From positions 1-23,881 of IMG/VR virus record IMGVR_UViG_3300025482_000001: a DNA stretch of 23,881 nucleotides; one strand, given 5' to 3'. Below the pieces are notes generated by a model. It did not search any database. It was not told the DNA's origin and saw nothing but the letters and a program-made list of their open reading frames with translations. Below, piece by piece: positions 14,518-22,195 of the stretch. The stretch comes from a virus. The position numbers and the translations under genes are program-made. Position 1 is the first letter of the stretch; each line of letters starts with the position of its first letter.

Positions 14518-15027
14518 CTATGCGGGCACCGGGGCGTCGGCGGTGATGACGCCCGCAACGGGCGCTCCGGTCGCGGCCATCGTGACCACGAACGCAGGCA
14601 CCGGGATCGGTGCGGGCAGACCCGAACCGTCGCCGGGGTCGGGCATCTGGATCGACACCGAGACCTGGGTGTCGCCGGGCACCGCGTCGAGGACGCGCAC
14701 CGCGTCGCACGTCGAGCCGTCCGCCGATGGTTCGAGCGTCACGAGGTCGGAGCGGTCGGCTCCCCAGGTGATGGTGCCCTCGTCGAGCGGAAGAGTGTTG
14801 CCGGCCTGGTCCTGCTCGCCAAGCCGCAGCGTCACTCGCTGGTTGTTCTCCATCTGTACGCCCACTGCGAATCTCCTCTCGGGTGGTTGGTCGTCACGAT
14901 CGCGCGAGAGCCGCTCGATCGCCTCCGCTTGCTCTTCGATGATCTCGATGAGCGCCCGCTCGGTACGTTGCCACCGGTTGCGGTGACGGCCGCCGACCAC
15001 ACGCTGCACGCGCTCGTTCGTGTCCAT
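14518..15027 (-). CDS. Ig-like small structural protein with helical amino extension
   Basis: The frame is open from ATG 15027 and encodes 169 residues. Residues 1-54 are basic then helical (RTERALIEIIEEQAEAIERL). Residues from about 55 on form a beta-rich domain: RVTLRLGEQDQAGN, ITWGADRSDLVTLEPS and TQVSVSIQMPDPG resemble a Big_2-like bacterial Ig fold, ending in an Ala/Pro tail. A good ribosome site (AGGAG, 14873-14877) lies 7 nt before an in-frame GTG at 14865, which would give a 115-residue Ig-only product. The upstream start has no visible ribosome site. Both parts show normal codon use, so either a fusion or two products from one frame is possible. The role may be virion decoration, given its position just before the capsid gene. 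Confidence 0.6.
   Translation of the reverse strand: MDTNERVQRVVGGRHRNRWQRTERALIEIIEEQAEAIERLSRDRDDQPPERRFAVGVQMENNQRVTLRLGEQDQAGNTLPLDEGTITWGADRSDLVTLEPSADGSTCDAVRVLDAVPGDTQVSVSIQMPDPGDGSGLPAPIPVPAFVVTMAATGAPVAGVITADAPVPA
14873..14877 (-). promoter_or_regulatory. Internal ribosome site for the Ig-like domain
   Basis: AGGAG on the minus strand lies 7 nt upstream of GTG 14863-14865, in frame with the longer ORF. It favours separate synthesis of a 115-residue protein starting MGVQMENNQRV. Confidence 0.55.
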
Positions 15028-15071
15028 CGCGTCGCACGTTACAGGGACATCGCGCGCAACGCCAGCACCCC

Positions 15072-15458
15072 TCACACGATGTCGTCGCTCAGCACACCGT
15101 TGGTCAGATAGCCGTGATAGATGCCCACCGCGTTCATCGACGGCGTGACCGTGATGTCCGGTTTGGCGCCTTCGACGAGCTCGCCGACGATCACGACGTT
15201 CCAGTGACCGTCCGGCTTGCCGGTCGGGTGACAGTCGAGCCCGAACCACTGCCCGCGCTCCTCGCCGGGATGCGCCGCCTTCCACAGTTCGTCGCCACGC
15301 ATCGGCGTACACACCGCAATCGGGAACGCTCGCTCGCCGCTGGCCAACTGGCCCTTGATCCGTTGACTCAACTCGATCCGATACGGGTCCGGGAAGACCA
15401 TGCCCGGCCGCCACGGTCTCTCGGGCGCGGTGTCGAACCACACGCACTCGACCGTCAT
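15072..15458 (-). CDS. Hypothetical protein in the head module
   Basis: This 128-residue protein starts at an ATG that overlaps the preceding stop by 4 nt (ATGA). It begins MTVECVWFDTAPERPWRPG and contains Trp-, His- and Cys-bearing segments (QWFGLDCHPTGKPDGHWNVV) and an acidic carboxyl end (GVLSDDIV). The composition suggests a compact soluble domain. Cys49, Cys75 and nearby His residues could bind metal, but no complete motif is seen. No family was recognised with confidence. Coupled translation with the coiled-coil membrane protein upstream suggests related expression rather than a proven shared role. Confidence 0.72.
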   Translation of the reverse strand: MTVECVWFDTAPERPWRPGMVFPDPYRIELSQRIKGQLASGERAFPIAVCTPMRGDELWKAAHPGEERGQWFGLDCHPTGKPDGHWNVVIVGELVEGAKPDITVTPSMNAVGIYHGYLTNGVLSDDIV

Positions 15459-16195
15459 GGCTTCGCCGCGTACGCCGCGATGAACCCGACGATGGTGAGC
15501 AGCAACAACGACCCGGCGATCGCCGCCGAGATCATCGCGACGCGCAACGTCGCGGCTCGCCCCTTCGCCACCTCGGACGCGACTCGCTCGGTCTCTCCAC
15601 CGGCGTTGCGGTTCTGCATCTCGATCAGCGACTCGAGCACCTCGCCTTGTTTCGTGATCGCCAGCACCATCGGACTCATCTGACTTCCGATCGCTGTGGC
15701 GAGCTCGGCGGCGGTGTCCTTGCTCTCTGCGCCACCGGTCTTCTGACCCTGCAACTCGTACTGCGCGCGTTGCAGTTCGGCGATCGACTTCAAGATCGGC
15801 TCGATGGTCGTGGCGAGCGTGCCGCGCGCCGCTTCGGCGATGACCGGCACCTGCGCCGCGAGGGCCTTCACTGCCTCGGCCGCGACCTCCGCGCTGCGTT
15901 GCCCGGTGTTGACGTCGACCTGGCGGATCGCGTCGATGCGCTCGGTCTCCTTGTCGCGCAGCCGGTCGTCGTACTTCGCGCGCAGCTCGGCGACCTCGTG
16001 GGCGTGCTTCTCGACGGAGTCGATGCGTTCGCAGGTGTGCGCCTCGCTCTGCGCGCGCAGGTCGTCGATCCGGCGGACCTCAGCGGAGACGAGTTCCTTG
16101 ACGTTCGTGCTCGGGTCGAACACGGGCGAGTTCTCCGCGTCGGTGCTCGGGCCTTCGCTACTGCCGCCGGTGCGCTTCTTGCCCTTCTTCGCCAC
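15455..16195 (-). CDS. Coiled-coil protein with carboxyl-terminal membrane anchor
   Basis: This 246-residue protein starts at GTG 16195, 9 nt after the protease stop. It begins with a lysine-rich tail (MAKKGKKRTGG), then a long heptad-rich helical region (about residues 33-110, including EVAELRAKYDDRLRDKETER), a second helical region with AQYELQGQ, and a single hydrophobic segment at about 219-243 (VAMISAAIAGSLLLLTIVGF), with almost nothing after it. This is the layout of a tail-anchored membrane protein. It occupies the slot between protease and capsid genes where many phages encode a scaffold, but a membrane anchor is unusual for a scaffold. The role is unknown; a membrane-associated assembly factor is one reading. 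Confidence 0.78.
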   Translation of the reverse strand: MAKKGKKRTGGSSEGPSTDAENSPVFDPSTNVKELVSAEVRRIDDLRAQSEAHTCERIDSVEKHAHEVAELRAKYDDRLRDKETERIDAIRQVDVNTGQRSAEVAAEAVKALAAQVPVIAEAARGTLATTIEPILKSIAELQRAQYELQGQKTGGAESKDTAAELATAIGSQMSPMVLAITKQGEVLESLIEMQNRNAGGETERVASEVAKGRAATLRVAMISAAIAGSLLLLTIVGFIAAYAAKP

Positions 16196-16204
16196 GGCGA
16201 GAGG

Positions 16205-17782
16205 TTACGACGAGACGACGGCTTCCAAGCGGGATCGCGTCGCCTCGGCCTCCGGCCCGATCAGGTGTCGGGTGCGCCGTTCCACGGTGTCGAGCCGTCG
16301 AGCGATGTGGCGCAACAGCCGCGACGAGTCGGCGTCGGTGCCGTCGAGACCGAGCGCGCGGCGCTTCTCGCACTCGGCGCAACGGCGCACGATCGTCCCG
16401 CCGACCAGCTTCGCCAGCTCGCCCTTGCGGGCCGACGCGCGCATCACCGGCATCGGGATCGTGAACGGTGCGGGAACGCCCGACACGTTGAACGCCGACG
16501 CGGCGAGCGCACGTTGGACGGGGAGGCCCGGTGCGTTCACCGCCAGGATGCCCGCAAGTTCCCCGACCCACTCACCGCTCAACGACAGCGCACGCAGCAC
16601 TCGCACCTGCGCCTCGGACAGATCGGGTCGCAACACACCGCACAACCACGGGCCGTACTGCCCGTCGACGACGTTGACCGAGGCCCACCCCATGCCCGCG
16701 TGAGCGAGGTGGTCACGCACGCCACGCACGTCGAACGCGGACGAGTGCTCACAGCCGACGACGAGCTCGCCGGTCGGGACATCGGTGCCGTCCGAGCACA
16801 CCACGTGGCCGGTCAGGAAGTCGGCGTACCCGTTGCGGCTCGGTTGCGCCGACGCGCACACGCCGGGCCCCCACGGGTCGGCGACGTGGCACTGCCCCCA
16901 CATGGTGAGGTGGCCGTAGACCAGGCCGTCGTCTCGCATCTCGAGCGGCACGGCGTAGCCGACCACCGCGCCTTCGTCGTTCATCTGCTCGACGAGGACA
17001 TCGCCGCCGTCGCGCCCGTCGATGAACCGCTGGCCCTTGTGCGGCTCGCCGAGCGTCAACCACTCGACGGGCGGCGCGACCGGGATCGACAACGACGCTC
17101 GCACCGGCGCGGTCGCCGCCGCGGCCTGCTTCCCGCCGAGCTTGATCGCCGCCTTCTCGAACCCGGGGAACGGCGTGCCGGTCAACCCGGCGATCTCGTA
17201 GGCCTTGAACACCAGCTTCCAGTCGCCGCCTTCGCAGAACCCTTCGTCGTCCCACTCGGTGCACTCGAACGTCTCGTCGACGTCGACCGCTTCGGACGGA
17301 TCCACGCTCACGCCGAACTTCCGCCCGCCGAGCAGCAGATCACGGAACGCCACGCCGGCCTCGTTGTCGTAGAACCGACCGCCGCCGTGCACCGTGCCCG
17401 ACGCCTCGTTGATCTCCTCGCAGAACCCGGCGAGGTCGGCGCCCATGTGGCCGTACTCCGTCGAGGTCTGGAACATCAGCGGGACGAGACACGCGGCCGG
17501 GTCACGCCACGACCAGGTGCACTCGGAGAAGTCACGCCCACCGGGCAACGCGACCGAGAAGGCGATGCCGCCGTCGTCGGTCCACGTCTCGGGCAGGAGC
17601 CCGTCGCCGGCAGCGGCGTTGTCGCTCGCGGCCATCTCCGCGCCGATCACACCGGACAGCGCGATGCAGGCGACGTCGTAGCCGGTGCGGCCGATGCCGT
17701 CCTCGAACGTGCCGACCACCGTGCCATCGGCGGCGCGCAGCTCCCACTTCATGGGGCCGACCTGGACGATCGAGTAGTGCAT
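16205..17782 (-). CDS. Capsid maturation protease
   Basis: This 525-residue protein starts at ATG 17782, with AAGGGAG in the 11-nt gap after the portal gene. The amino part (about 1-210) has the landmarks of actinophage prohead proteases, including GGGRFYDNEAGVAFRDLLLG and KFGVSVDPSEAVD (about residues 133-167) and PFPGFEKAAIKL. The carboxyl part has GHLTMWGQCHVADPWGPG (290-307), GYADFLTGHVVCSDG and GVLRPDLSEAQVRVLRALSL (382-401), a pattern shared by long capsid maturation proteases of actinophages. It should cut the capsid precursor during assembly. The exact catalytic residues were not assigned with certainty. Position directly after the portal and upstream of the capsid gene is canonical. 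Confidence 0.82.
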   Translation of the reverse strand: MHYSIVQVGPMKWELRAADGTVVGTFEDGIGRTGYDVACIALSGVIGAEMAASDNAAAGDGLLPETWTDDGGIAFSVALPGGRDFSECTWSWRDPAACLVPLMFQTSTEYGHMGADLAGFCEEINEASGTVHGGGRFYDNEAGVAFRDLLLGGRKFGVSVDPSEAVDVDETFECTEWDDEGFCEGGDWKLVFKAYEIAGLTGTPFPGFEKAAIKLGGKQAAAATAPVRASLSIPVAPPVEWLTLGEPHKGQRFIDGRDGGDVLVEQMNDEGAVVGYAVPLEMRDDGLVYGHLTMWGQCHVADPWGPGVCASAQPSRNGYADFLTGHVVCSDGTDVPTGELVVGCEHSSAFDVRGVRDHLAHAGMGWASVNVVDGQYGPWLCGVLRPDLSEAQVRVLRALSLSGEWVGELAGILAVNAPGLPVQRALAASAFNVSGVPAPFTIPMPVMRASARKGELAKLVGGTIVRRCAECEKRRALGLDGTDADSSRLLRHIARRLDTVERRTRHLIGPEAEATRSRLEAVVSS

Positions 17783-17793
17783 GAGTGGCTCCC

Positions 17794-20568
17794 TTACTGA
17801 TCGGACGAGGGTAGAGCGTCCGCCGCTGCCGTCGCGGCATCTGCGGGCACCGGGCCGAGATCGGTCAACCCCGAGTCGATCGCCGAGGCATCGGAGAACG
17901 CGCCCGGGTCGAGCACGACCGGCGTGATGTCGCACTGGCACCCGTCGTGGTCGCCGGGGAAGTAGTAGTCGCCGATCCAGTCGCCCGCCACGAGCACATC
18001 GGCGTCGAAGTTCGTGAACGGCACCTGGTCGAGCGACAGGTGCGGCTCGAACTCGCTCTTACGGAACGCCGGCCCGTACTCCCACACGTAGCCGTCGACG
18101 CCGCCCCCGGAGTCGGAGAGGACCGTCGTGATCGTCTCGCCCGTTGCGACACCACCGACCGGCGCGCCGTCGTTCGTCGCCACGTAGACCGGCTGGCCTT
18201 GTGCGTCCGAACCTGGGTTGCTCATCACGCCGCCGCCCGTGTTCGCACCCTTGCCCGCTGCTCGCATCGCGGTCGACACGGTTGCGACCGGCTCGATGTT
18301 CGATGCACCACCCGCACGAGCGAGCGCCTGACGCACGAGACCGACAGGGACGCGGCACGTCGGGTCGTACTCGCCGACTGCGGGCTCAGGCGGGTCGGGG
18401 GCGTAGAGGCGGACGGTGGCGAGCTTGTGGAGCTCGTCGCGCATCCAGTCCCACGCGCCGTCGAGCGCGCGGGCCTGCGCCTGCGTGGCGACTTCACGTT
18501 GCGGGCCCGTGAGCGGCACGACGTGACCGATCACGTTGAGCGCGCGTGCCTGCGCGGCGGCGACCCACGCACGGAACGAGGTCTCGAGCCCGGCCCAGGC
18601 ATCGACCGAGATCAGATCGTCGTCGGTGAACCCCGCAGCCGCGACCAACTTCGGGCCGATCGTCGCCGTGAAATACACCGGGTGGACGTGGCCGCCCTTG
18701 GTCAACTCTCGGATCTGGCCCTGCTTCGAGCGCAGCCGGTTCCCCGCCTTCTCCAACGCGCGGGTCATCGCCTGATCGGCGGCGACGAGGAGTTTCGTGC
18801 GCAACTCTCGGTCGATCTCCATGAGGTCGCGGCCGCGGTTCTGTGGCGGCGGCGGTGCGATCGCCTTCGCCTCGCGTGCGAGCACCGGCACCACGGTCGG
18901 GTCGCGTTGCAACAGATCGACGAGCAGTTGATCGAGCGTCGCGCGCGCGCCCTGGCCCTCGATGTCGTACCGCTGAGCGATCGCCTCGGCGAGCAACGCT
19001 TCGAGACCCATCTGCTTGCCGGGCATCGTCGCGGCTGCACCGCCCGTGCCGGTCTGTGTCCCATCGGCGGGTGTCGTCTTGCCCGGCAACGCCTGGGGAA
19101 TGTCGAGCGGGACGCCGAGCAGATCGAGGATCGCGGTCGAGACGCCCGGGTCGAACGTGCGCAGGTGCATCACCGCGCGGACCAGGCGTTCGATCGGGTC
19201 GGGCGCGTCGTCTTCGGACCAACCCCACGCACGTCGCCACGCCTCACCGCTGATGAGGTCGAGCGTGATGCCCTGATCGGCCGAGTCGACCGGGTTGACC
19301 TGCTTGATCATTCCGGACGCGTCGAACCACACGATGACCCGCTCGGCGATCGACTCGTCGAGGCCGCCTTCGATCAGATTCGGTTGCAGGAACCCGACCG
19401 TGAGCGCGTCACAGATCAGCACGCACCGCGGCTGGAAGTGATCGTCGAACGTGTCTTGCTTGACCTGGATCGCGTTGGCGAACGTCGTCTGCTGGTGGCC
19501 CATCACCACTTCGACGGGGAGGTTCATGCCACGAGCGACGCGCTCGATCAGCGCGGTGATCTTCTCCAACACCTTCTCGTCGGCGGTGCGCACGACCGCG
19601 ACGTGGCGGAACTCCTTGAGCGCGTCGCTCGGCCCACGGATGAACGTCGGCGCGACCGCGGCCGCGGACGACGGGTCTTCGATCGGGTCGACCAGACCGT
19701 CGTAGAGGTCTTGCAGGAACGGGTCGATCGCCGCCTCTTCGCCGTCTTCGGGTTGCGTCTCCTGATCCGGCCCGGTCGAGAGCTCGTTCGGGATCAGCAA
19801 CCAACCGGCGCTCATCCGAGATTTGGCCTCGGCCTTGATCGAGTTCGACAACAGCACCAACGCTTCGCAGTCCGAGAGCACGCCGCGCATGTTGCAATCC
19901 GCCTCGAGCGACCACCGCGGGTGCCGCTGGAAGATGCGGATGATGGTGTCGTGCTCCTTGTCGACGAGGCGCGCCGCCCCTGCGCCGTCGTTCGGTCGGA
20001 GCCGCACCCGGTACTCGCCGCCCTTCTCCTCGACCTGGCTCACCGAGTAGATGCCCCACTCCTCGTCGGTGACGTCGACGACGATCTGGACGCCGCTCGC
20101 CGGGTCGGCGCCCATCACCTCGCGCGGCCCCCACCCGATGATGTAGCCCTCGCCGGTCACTTCGAGGTTCATGTTGAGCGCGCGGATGATCTCGGCGCGG
20201 CCACCGAGCGGGGCACGGAGCCGGTTGATCTCGGCCTGCGCGCGCGCCGCGACGCCGGCCGGGAGCCCGCTCTGCGGGTCGGACGCCGGGATCGGCGGTG
20301 CGTCGGGGTCGTTCGGGTCGATGACCGCCGGGAAGAGGCGAATCTTCGCCATGACGTTGCCCTCGAACCACACCGAATACTTGATCTCCGGCACGTCGTC
20401 GAAGTGTCCCCACCCTTCGTCTTGCCACTCTCGCCGCGGCACCGACTGGGCGTGAGTCAGCTTCTTGTCCGCGAGGTTGAACCGTTGCGCCGACGCGCGC
20501 AGCCCGTGACGTGCCGGTGCGGGCGGGACCGGGTGTTGCGCACGGCGCACGCGCCGAATCGTGGCCAT
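17794..20568 (-). CDS. Portal protein fused to a MuF-like minor head domain
   Basis: This 924-residue protein starts at ATG 20568; the frame extends about 91 codons further but that stretch overlaps the small zinc-binding gene and looks like an antisense-type shadow. The amino 60 percent has portal features: WFEGNVMAKIRLFPAV, a helix with RAQAEINRLRAP, VTGEGYIIGWGPREV, ERVARGMNLPVEVVMG (the typical clip or stem region), and HQQTTFANAIQVKQDTFDDH. From about residue 640 a helical region (REKA-type, ending DLMEIDRELRTKLL) leads into a MuF-like end with YGPAFRKSEFEPHLSLDQVP and FPGDHDGCQCDITPVV, where His874, Cys877 and Cys879 form the usual MuF metal-like signature. Fusing portal and MuF in one chain is seen in some actinophages. 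Confidence 0.85.
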   Translation of the reverse strand: MATIRRVRRAQHPVPPAPARHGLRASAQRFNLADKKLTHAQSVPRREWQDEGWGHFDDVPEIKYSVWFEGNVMAKIRLFPAVIDPNDPDAPPIPASDPQSGLPAGVAARAQAEINRLRAPLGGRAEIIRALNMNLEVTGEGYIIGWGPREVMGADPASGVQIVVDVTDEEWGIYSVSQVEEKGGEYRVRLRPNDGAGAARLVDKEHDTIIRIFQRHPRWSLEADCNMRGVLSDCEALVLLSNSIKAEAKSRMSAGWLLIPNELSTGPDQETQPEDGEEAAIDPFLQDLYDGLVDPIEDPSSAAAVAPTFIRGPSDALKEFRHVAVVRTADEKVLEKITALIERVARGMNLPVEVVMGHQQTTFANAIQVKQDTFDDHFQPRCVLICDALTVGFLQPNLIEGGLDESIAERVIVWFDASGMIKQVNPVDSADQGITLDLISGEAWRRAWGWSEDDAPDPIERLVRAVMHLRTFDPGVSTAILDLLGVPLDIPQALPGKTTPADGTQTGTGGAAATMPGKQMGLEALLAEAIAQRYDIEGQGARATLDQLLVDLLQRDPTVVPVLAREAKAIAPPPPQNRGRDLMEIDRELRTKLLVAADQAMTRALEKAGNRLRSKQGQIRELTKGGHVHPVYFTATIGPKLVAAAGFTDDDLISVDAWAGLETSFRAWVAAAQARALNVIGHVVPLTGPQREVATQAQARALDGAWDWMRDELHKLATVRLYAPDPPEPAVGEYDPTCRVPVGLVRQALARAGGASNIEPVATVSTAMRAAGKGANTGGGVMSNPGSDAQGQPVYVATNDGAPVGGVATGETITTVLSDSGGGVDGYVWEYGPAFRKSEFEPHLSLDQVPFTNFDADVLVAGDWIGDYYFPGDHDGCQCDITPVVLDPGAFSDASAIDSGLTDLGPVPADAATAAADALPSSDQ

Positions 20569-20599
20569 TGGTCGTGCAGGGTACGCCGTCGCCGCTGGA

Positions 20600-20779
20600 T
20601 CAGGCGTGACGCTGGTTGTGACCGAGCCCGTAGTGCCACCCGTTGTTGTACGGGCAGCGGTACGCCTGGATCGCTCGATGCTCCCGCCGTCGAGCCTTCG
20701 ACGCGGCGCGTTCGGCCTGCTTGAACGTGAGCGTCCGCTTGTTGCAGGGCTCGCACGTCGGGTTCGCGCCGCCGACCAC
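20600..20779 (-). CDS. Small zinc-finger-like protein
   Basis: This 59-residue protein has a GTG start at 20779, 10 nt after the previous stop. It carries PTCEPCNKRTL (Cys9 and Cys12), a basic helix (QAERAASKARRREHRAIQ), and YRCPYNNGWHYGLGHNQ with Cys42 and His49. This resembles a widespread small actinophage and actinobacterial protein that ends in YRCPxCxGWH and is thought to bind zinc. The third cysteine position expected in that family is replaced by Asn here, so zinc binding may use His instead. It sits directly before the portal gene, where many phages carry a small terminase-associated or HNH protein, but no HNH motif is present. Confidence 0.65.
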   Translation of the reverse strand: MVGGANPTCEPCNKRTLTFKQAERAASKARRREHRAIQAYRCPYNNGWHYGLGHNQRHA

Positions 20780-20789
20780 GACGACCAGG

Positions 20790-21092
20790 CTACCGACGAC
20801 GCCACCGTCCGATGACCCATCGTCGATGCCGACGCCGCCACGGTCGCTCAGAGCGCGGTGGCGGGTCGTCGATGATCGTGACGTACCGCAGAGGCACCGC
20901 GTCGACGTCGGGCTCGGGTTCGGTCGGCCACTCCCACTCGCGCACGACGCGCGTTGGGTCCGGTCGCCCGATGAAGACGGGGACGTCGTGCGGCCACTCG
21001 TCGAACCGCGCGGTGAATGTCCCGTCGTCGTGAACGACCGCCTCGCCGATCACTCTTCCTCCGAAGGTCAGCGGGATCGGGCGTTCGGTCAT
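20790..21092 (-). CDS. Small hypothetical protein
   Basis: This 100-residue protein starts at an ATG overlapping the upstream stop by 4 nt (ATGA). It has a strand-rich amino half (IPLTFGGRVIGEAVVHDDG, FTARFDEWPHDVPVFIG), an acidic centre (WPTEPEPDVDAVP) and a very basic end (RPWRRRHRRWVIGRWRRR). No family is recognised. The Arg-rich tail could bind nucleic acid or be disordered. Confidence 0.7.
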   Translation of the reverse strand: MTERPIPLTFGGRVIGEAVVHDDGTFTARFDEWPHDVPVFIGRPDPTRVVREWEWPTEPEPDVDAVPLRYVTIIDDPPPRSERPWRRRHRRWVIGRWRRR

Positions 21093-21262
21093 CGACGCGC
21101 GCGCGTCTGACGTCGCCGCGCTCGCCACTCGTCGAACCCCCACGTCAGCTCGTAGAGCAGCATCAGCACCCACAGCCCGCCGAGCTCCCGGTTGTGCGTC
21201 AGGTGGTAGGCGATCCAGACGGCCACCGTCGCCCACAGGAACCAACCCGGCACGCGGCTCAC
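21089..21262 (-). CDS. Small two-segment membrane protein
   Basis: This 57-residue protein starts at a GTG overlapping the previous stop by 4 nt. It has two hydrophobic stretches (GWFLWATVAVWIAYHL and GGLWVLMLLYELTWGF) separated by a short polar turn with HNRELGG, and a basic tail (RARRRQTRARR). This is the layout of a small inner-membrane protein with positive cytoplasmic ends. Holins have this general shape, but no lysis gene is adjacent, so the function is unknown. Confidence 0.72.
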   Translation of the reverse strand: MSRVPGWFLWATVAVWIAYHLTHNRELGGLWVLMLLYELTWGFDEWRARRRQTRARR

Positions 21263-21549
21263 GACGCGCGTCGCTTCGGGTGACGGAAGCTCTCGGCGTC
21301 GGGACACGTCGCGTGATGCGGCATGTACCGCGGCGACTGCTCAGGCAACAGGCTCGACGCCTCACGCTCGGCCTTCGGGATCACCCGGCACTCCTGCAAC
21401 CACCCGCGGTCGGTCTCGGCGAATTGCGGGATGAGCCAGATGTTCCCAGCGGGGTCGGGCTCGAGATCGAGCGGCTGCGGCTTGCCGTTCACGGTGCACG
21501 CCCACAAGATCGGCGCCTGACACTTCGAGCACAGCGACGTGTCGCTCAT
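21259..21549 (-). CDS. Zinc-ribbon-like phage protein
   Basis: This 96-residue protein starts at ATG 21549, overlapping the upstream stop by 4 nt. It begins MSDTSLCSKCQAPILWACTV, with Cys7 and Cys10 as a CxxC pair, then GKPQPLDLEPDPAGNIWLI, and later HHATCPDAESF, where His and Cys complete a likely metal site. This order (CxxC, a PLD/EP turn, then HxxxCP) is a pattern common in small actinophage proteins. Its role is not known; metal binding for nucleic-acid or protein contact is the best guess. Confidence 0.78.
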   Translation of the reverse strand: MSDTSLCSKCQAPILWACTVNGKPQPLDLEPDPAGNIWLIPQFAETDRGWLQECRVIPKAEREASSLLPEQSPRYMPHHATCPDAESFRHPKRRAS

Positions 21550-22043
21550 CGCTCGACCTCGTGGCCGGCGAGAAGCGCCGCGGCGCTGGACAGGGCGAGT
21601 GCCCGGGCGATCGGGTCCCACGCACCGGAAGCGTACCGGCGGGCTACGACAACACCGAACGAAATCCACAGGCCGACACACCACGGGCAGGTGATGAACG
21701 CGGCGAGTTTCGGCGCGTCGTCGTCGTCGTGCGGCATCGAGTCCCACTCGGACTCGGTCTGCGTGAGCGGGTAGACACCCTCACCGGGCGCGTCGTTGGC
21801 GAGACCGATCCAGCCGGGAGCGTGCTCGTACGCGCCGCGGATGATGCGTGCTCTGATCGGCCGCGTGATGGTGTCACGAGTGACCAACCGCGTCAGCCGG
21901 TGCGCAGCGAACGCATCGAGCACGAGCACGTCGAGTGTCGATCGGGTGAGACGCTGCACGAGCACGTCGACGTGCGCCTCGGGCGTGCGCGCGATCGTCA
22001 TGCCCTCGGCCCACCACCGTTCGATGATGCGCCGAGTGTTCAT
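21546..22043 (-). CDS. DUF1360-like membrane-associated protein
   Basis: This 165-residue protein starts at an ATG overlapping the preceding stop by 4 nt. It contains LVLDAFAAHRLTRLVTRDTI and RPIRARII, followed, after an insertion, by ITCPWCVGLWISFGVVVARR (Cys119 and Cys122) and a hydrophobic carboxyl end. This order is characteristic of DUF1360 proteins, short membrane-linked proteins encoded by actinobacteria, bacilli and their phages. Their function is unestablished. The longer amino end and the middle DUF-insert (YPLTQTESEWDSMPHDDDD) are larger than in short relatives. Confidence 0.68.
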   Translation of the reverse strand: MNTRRIIERWWAEGMTIARTPEAHVDVLVQRLTRSTLDVLVLDAFAAHRLTRLVTRDTITRPIRARIIRGAYEHAPGWIGLANDAPGEGVYPLTQTESEWDSMPHDDDDAPKLAAFITCPWCVGLWISFGVVVARRYASGAWDPIARALALSSAAALLAGHEVER

Positions 22044-22195
22044 CGAGCCGGCGGTCGATCGAGCACGAGCCCGGAGTCGGGATCACGGACGATGGTGTGC
22101 CGGAACCCGCACGCGTCGCACGCCCACACCTTCGTCGGGTCGTCCACCGAGACGTCGTCGACCGAGGTCGCCGACTCGTGCGAGCACTGGGTCAC
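22040..22195 (-). CDS. Very small zinc-binding-like protein
   Basis: This 51-residue protein has a GTG start at 22195, overlapping the Acb2-like gene's stop by 4 nt, and it overlaps the next gene by 4 nt too. It opens with MTQCSHES (Cys4, His6) and has WACDACGFRHTIV (Cys26, Cys29, His33), a likely zinc knuckle. The tail is VLDRPPAR. The function is unknown. It is the downstream partner of the Acb2-like protein. Confidence 0.68.
   Translation of the reverse strand: MTQCSHESATSVDDVSVDDPTKVWACDACGFRHTIVRDPDSGLVLDRPPAR

Noticed and set aside
7174-14546. Several plus-strand frames of 300-600 codons (for example 7174-8832, 9091-10515, 10854-12410, 12428-14275 and 12819-14546)
   Set aside because: They lie opposite well-supported adaptor, fibre, tail and capsid genes and show shadow composition with no recognisable domain.
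17783-17941. Upstream extension of the protease frame
   Set aside because: It overlaps the end of the portal gene and precedes a good ribosome site directly before ATG 17782.
20569-20841. Amino-terminal extension of the portal frame
   Set aside because: It overlaps the zinc-finger-like gene, is Ser/Arg-rich without structure, and the ATG at 20568 begins a sequence that leads directly into the portal domain.
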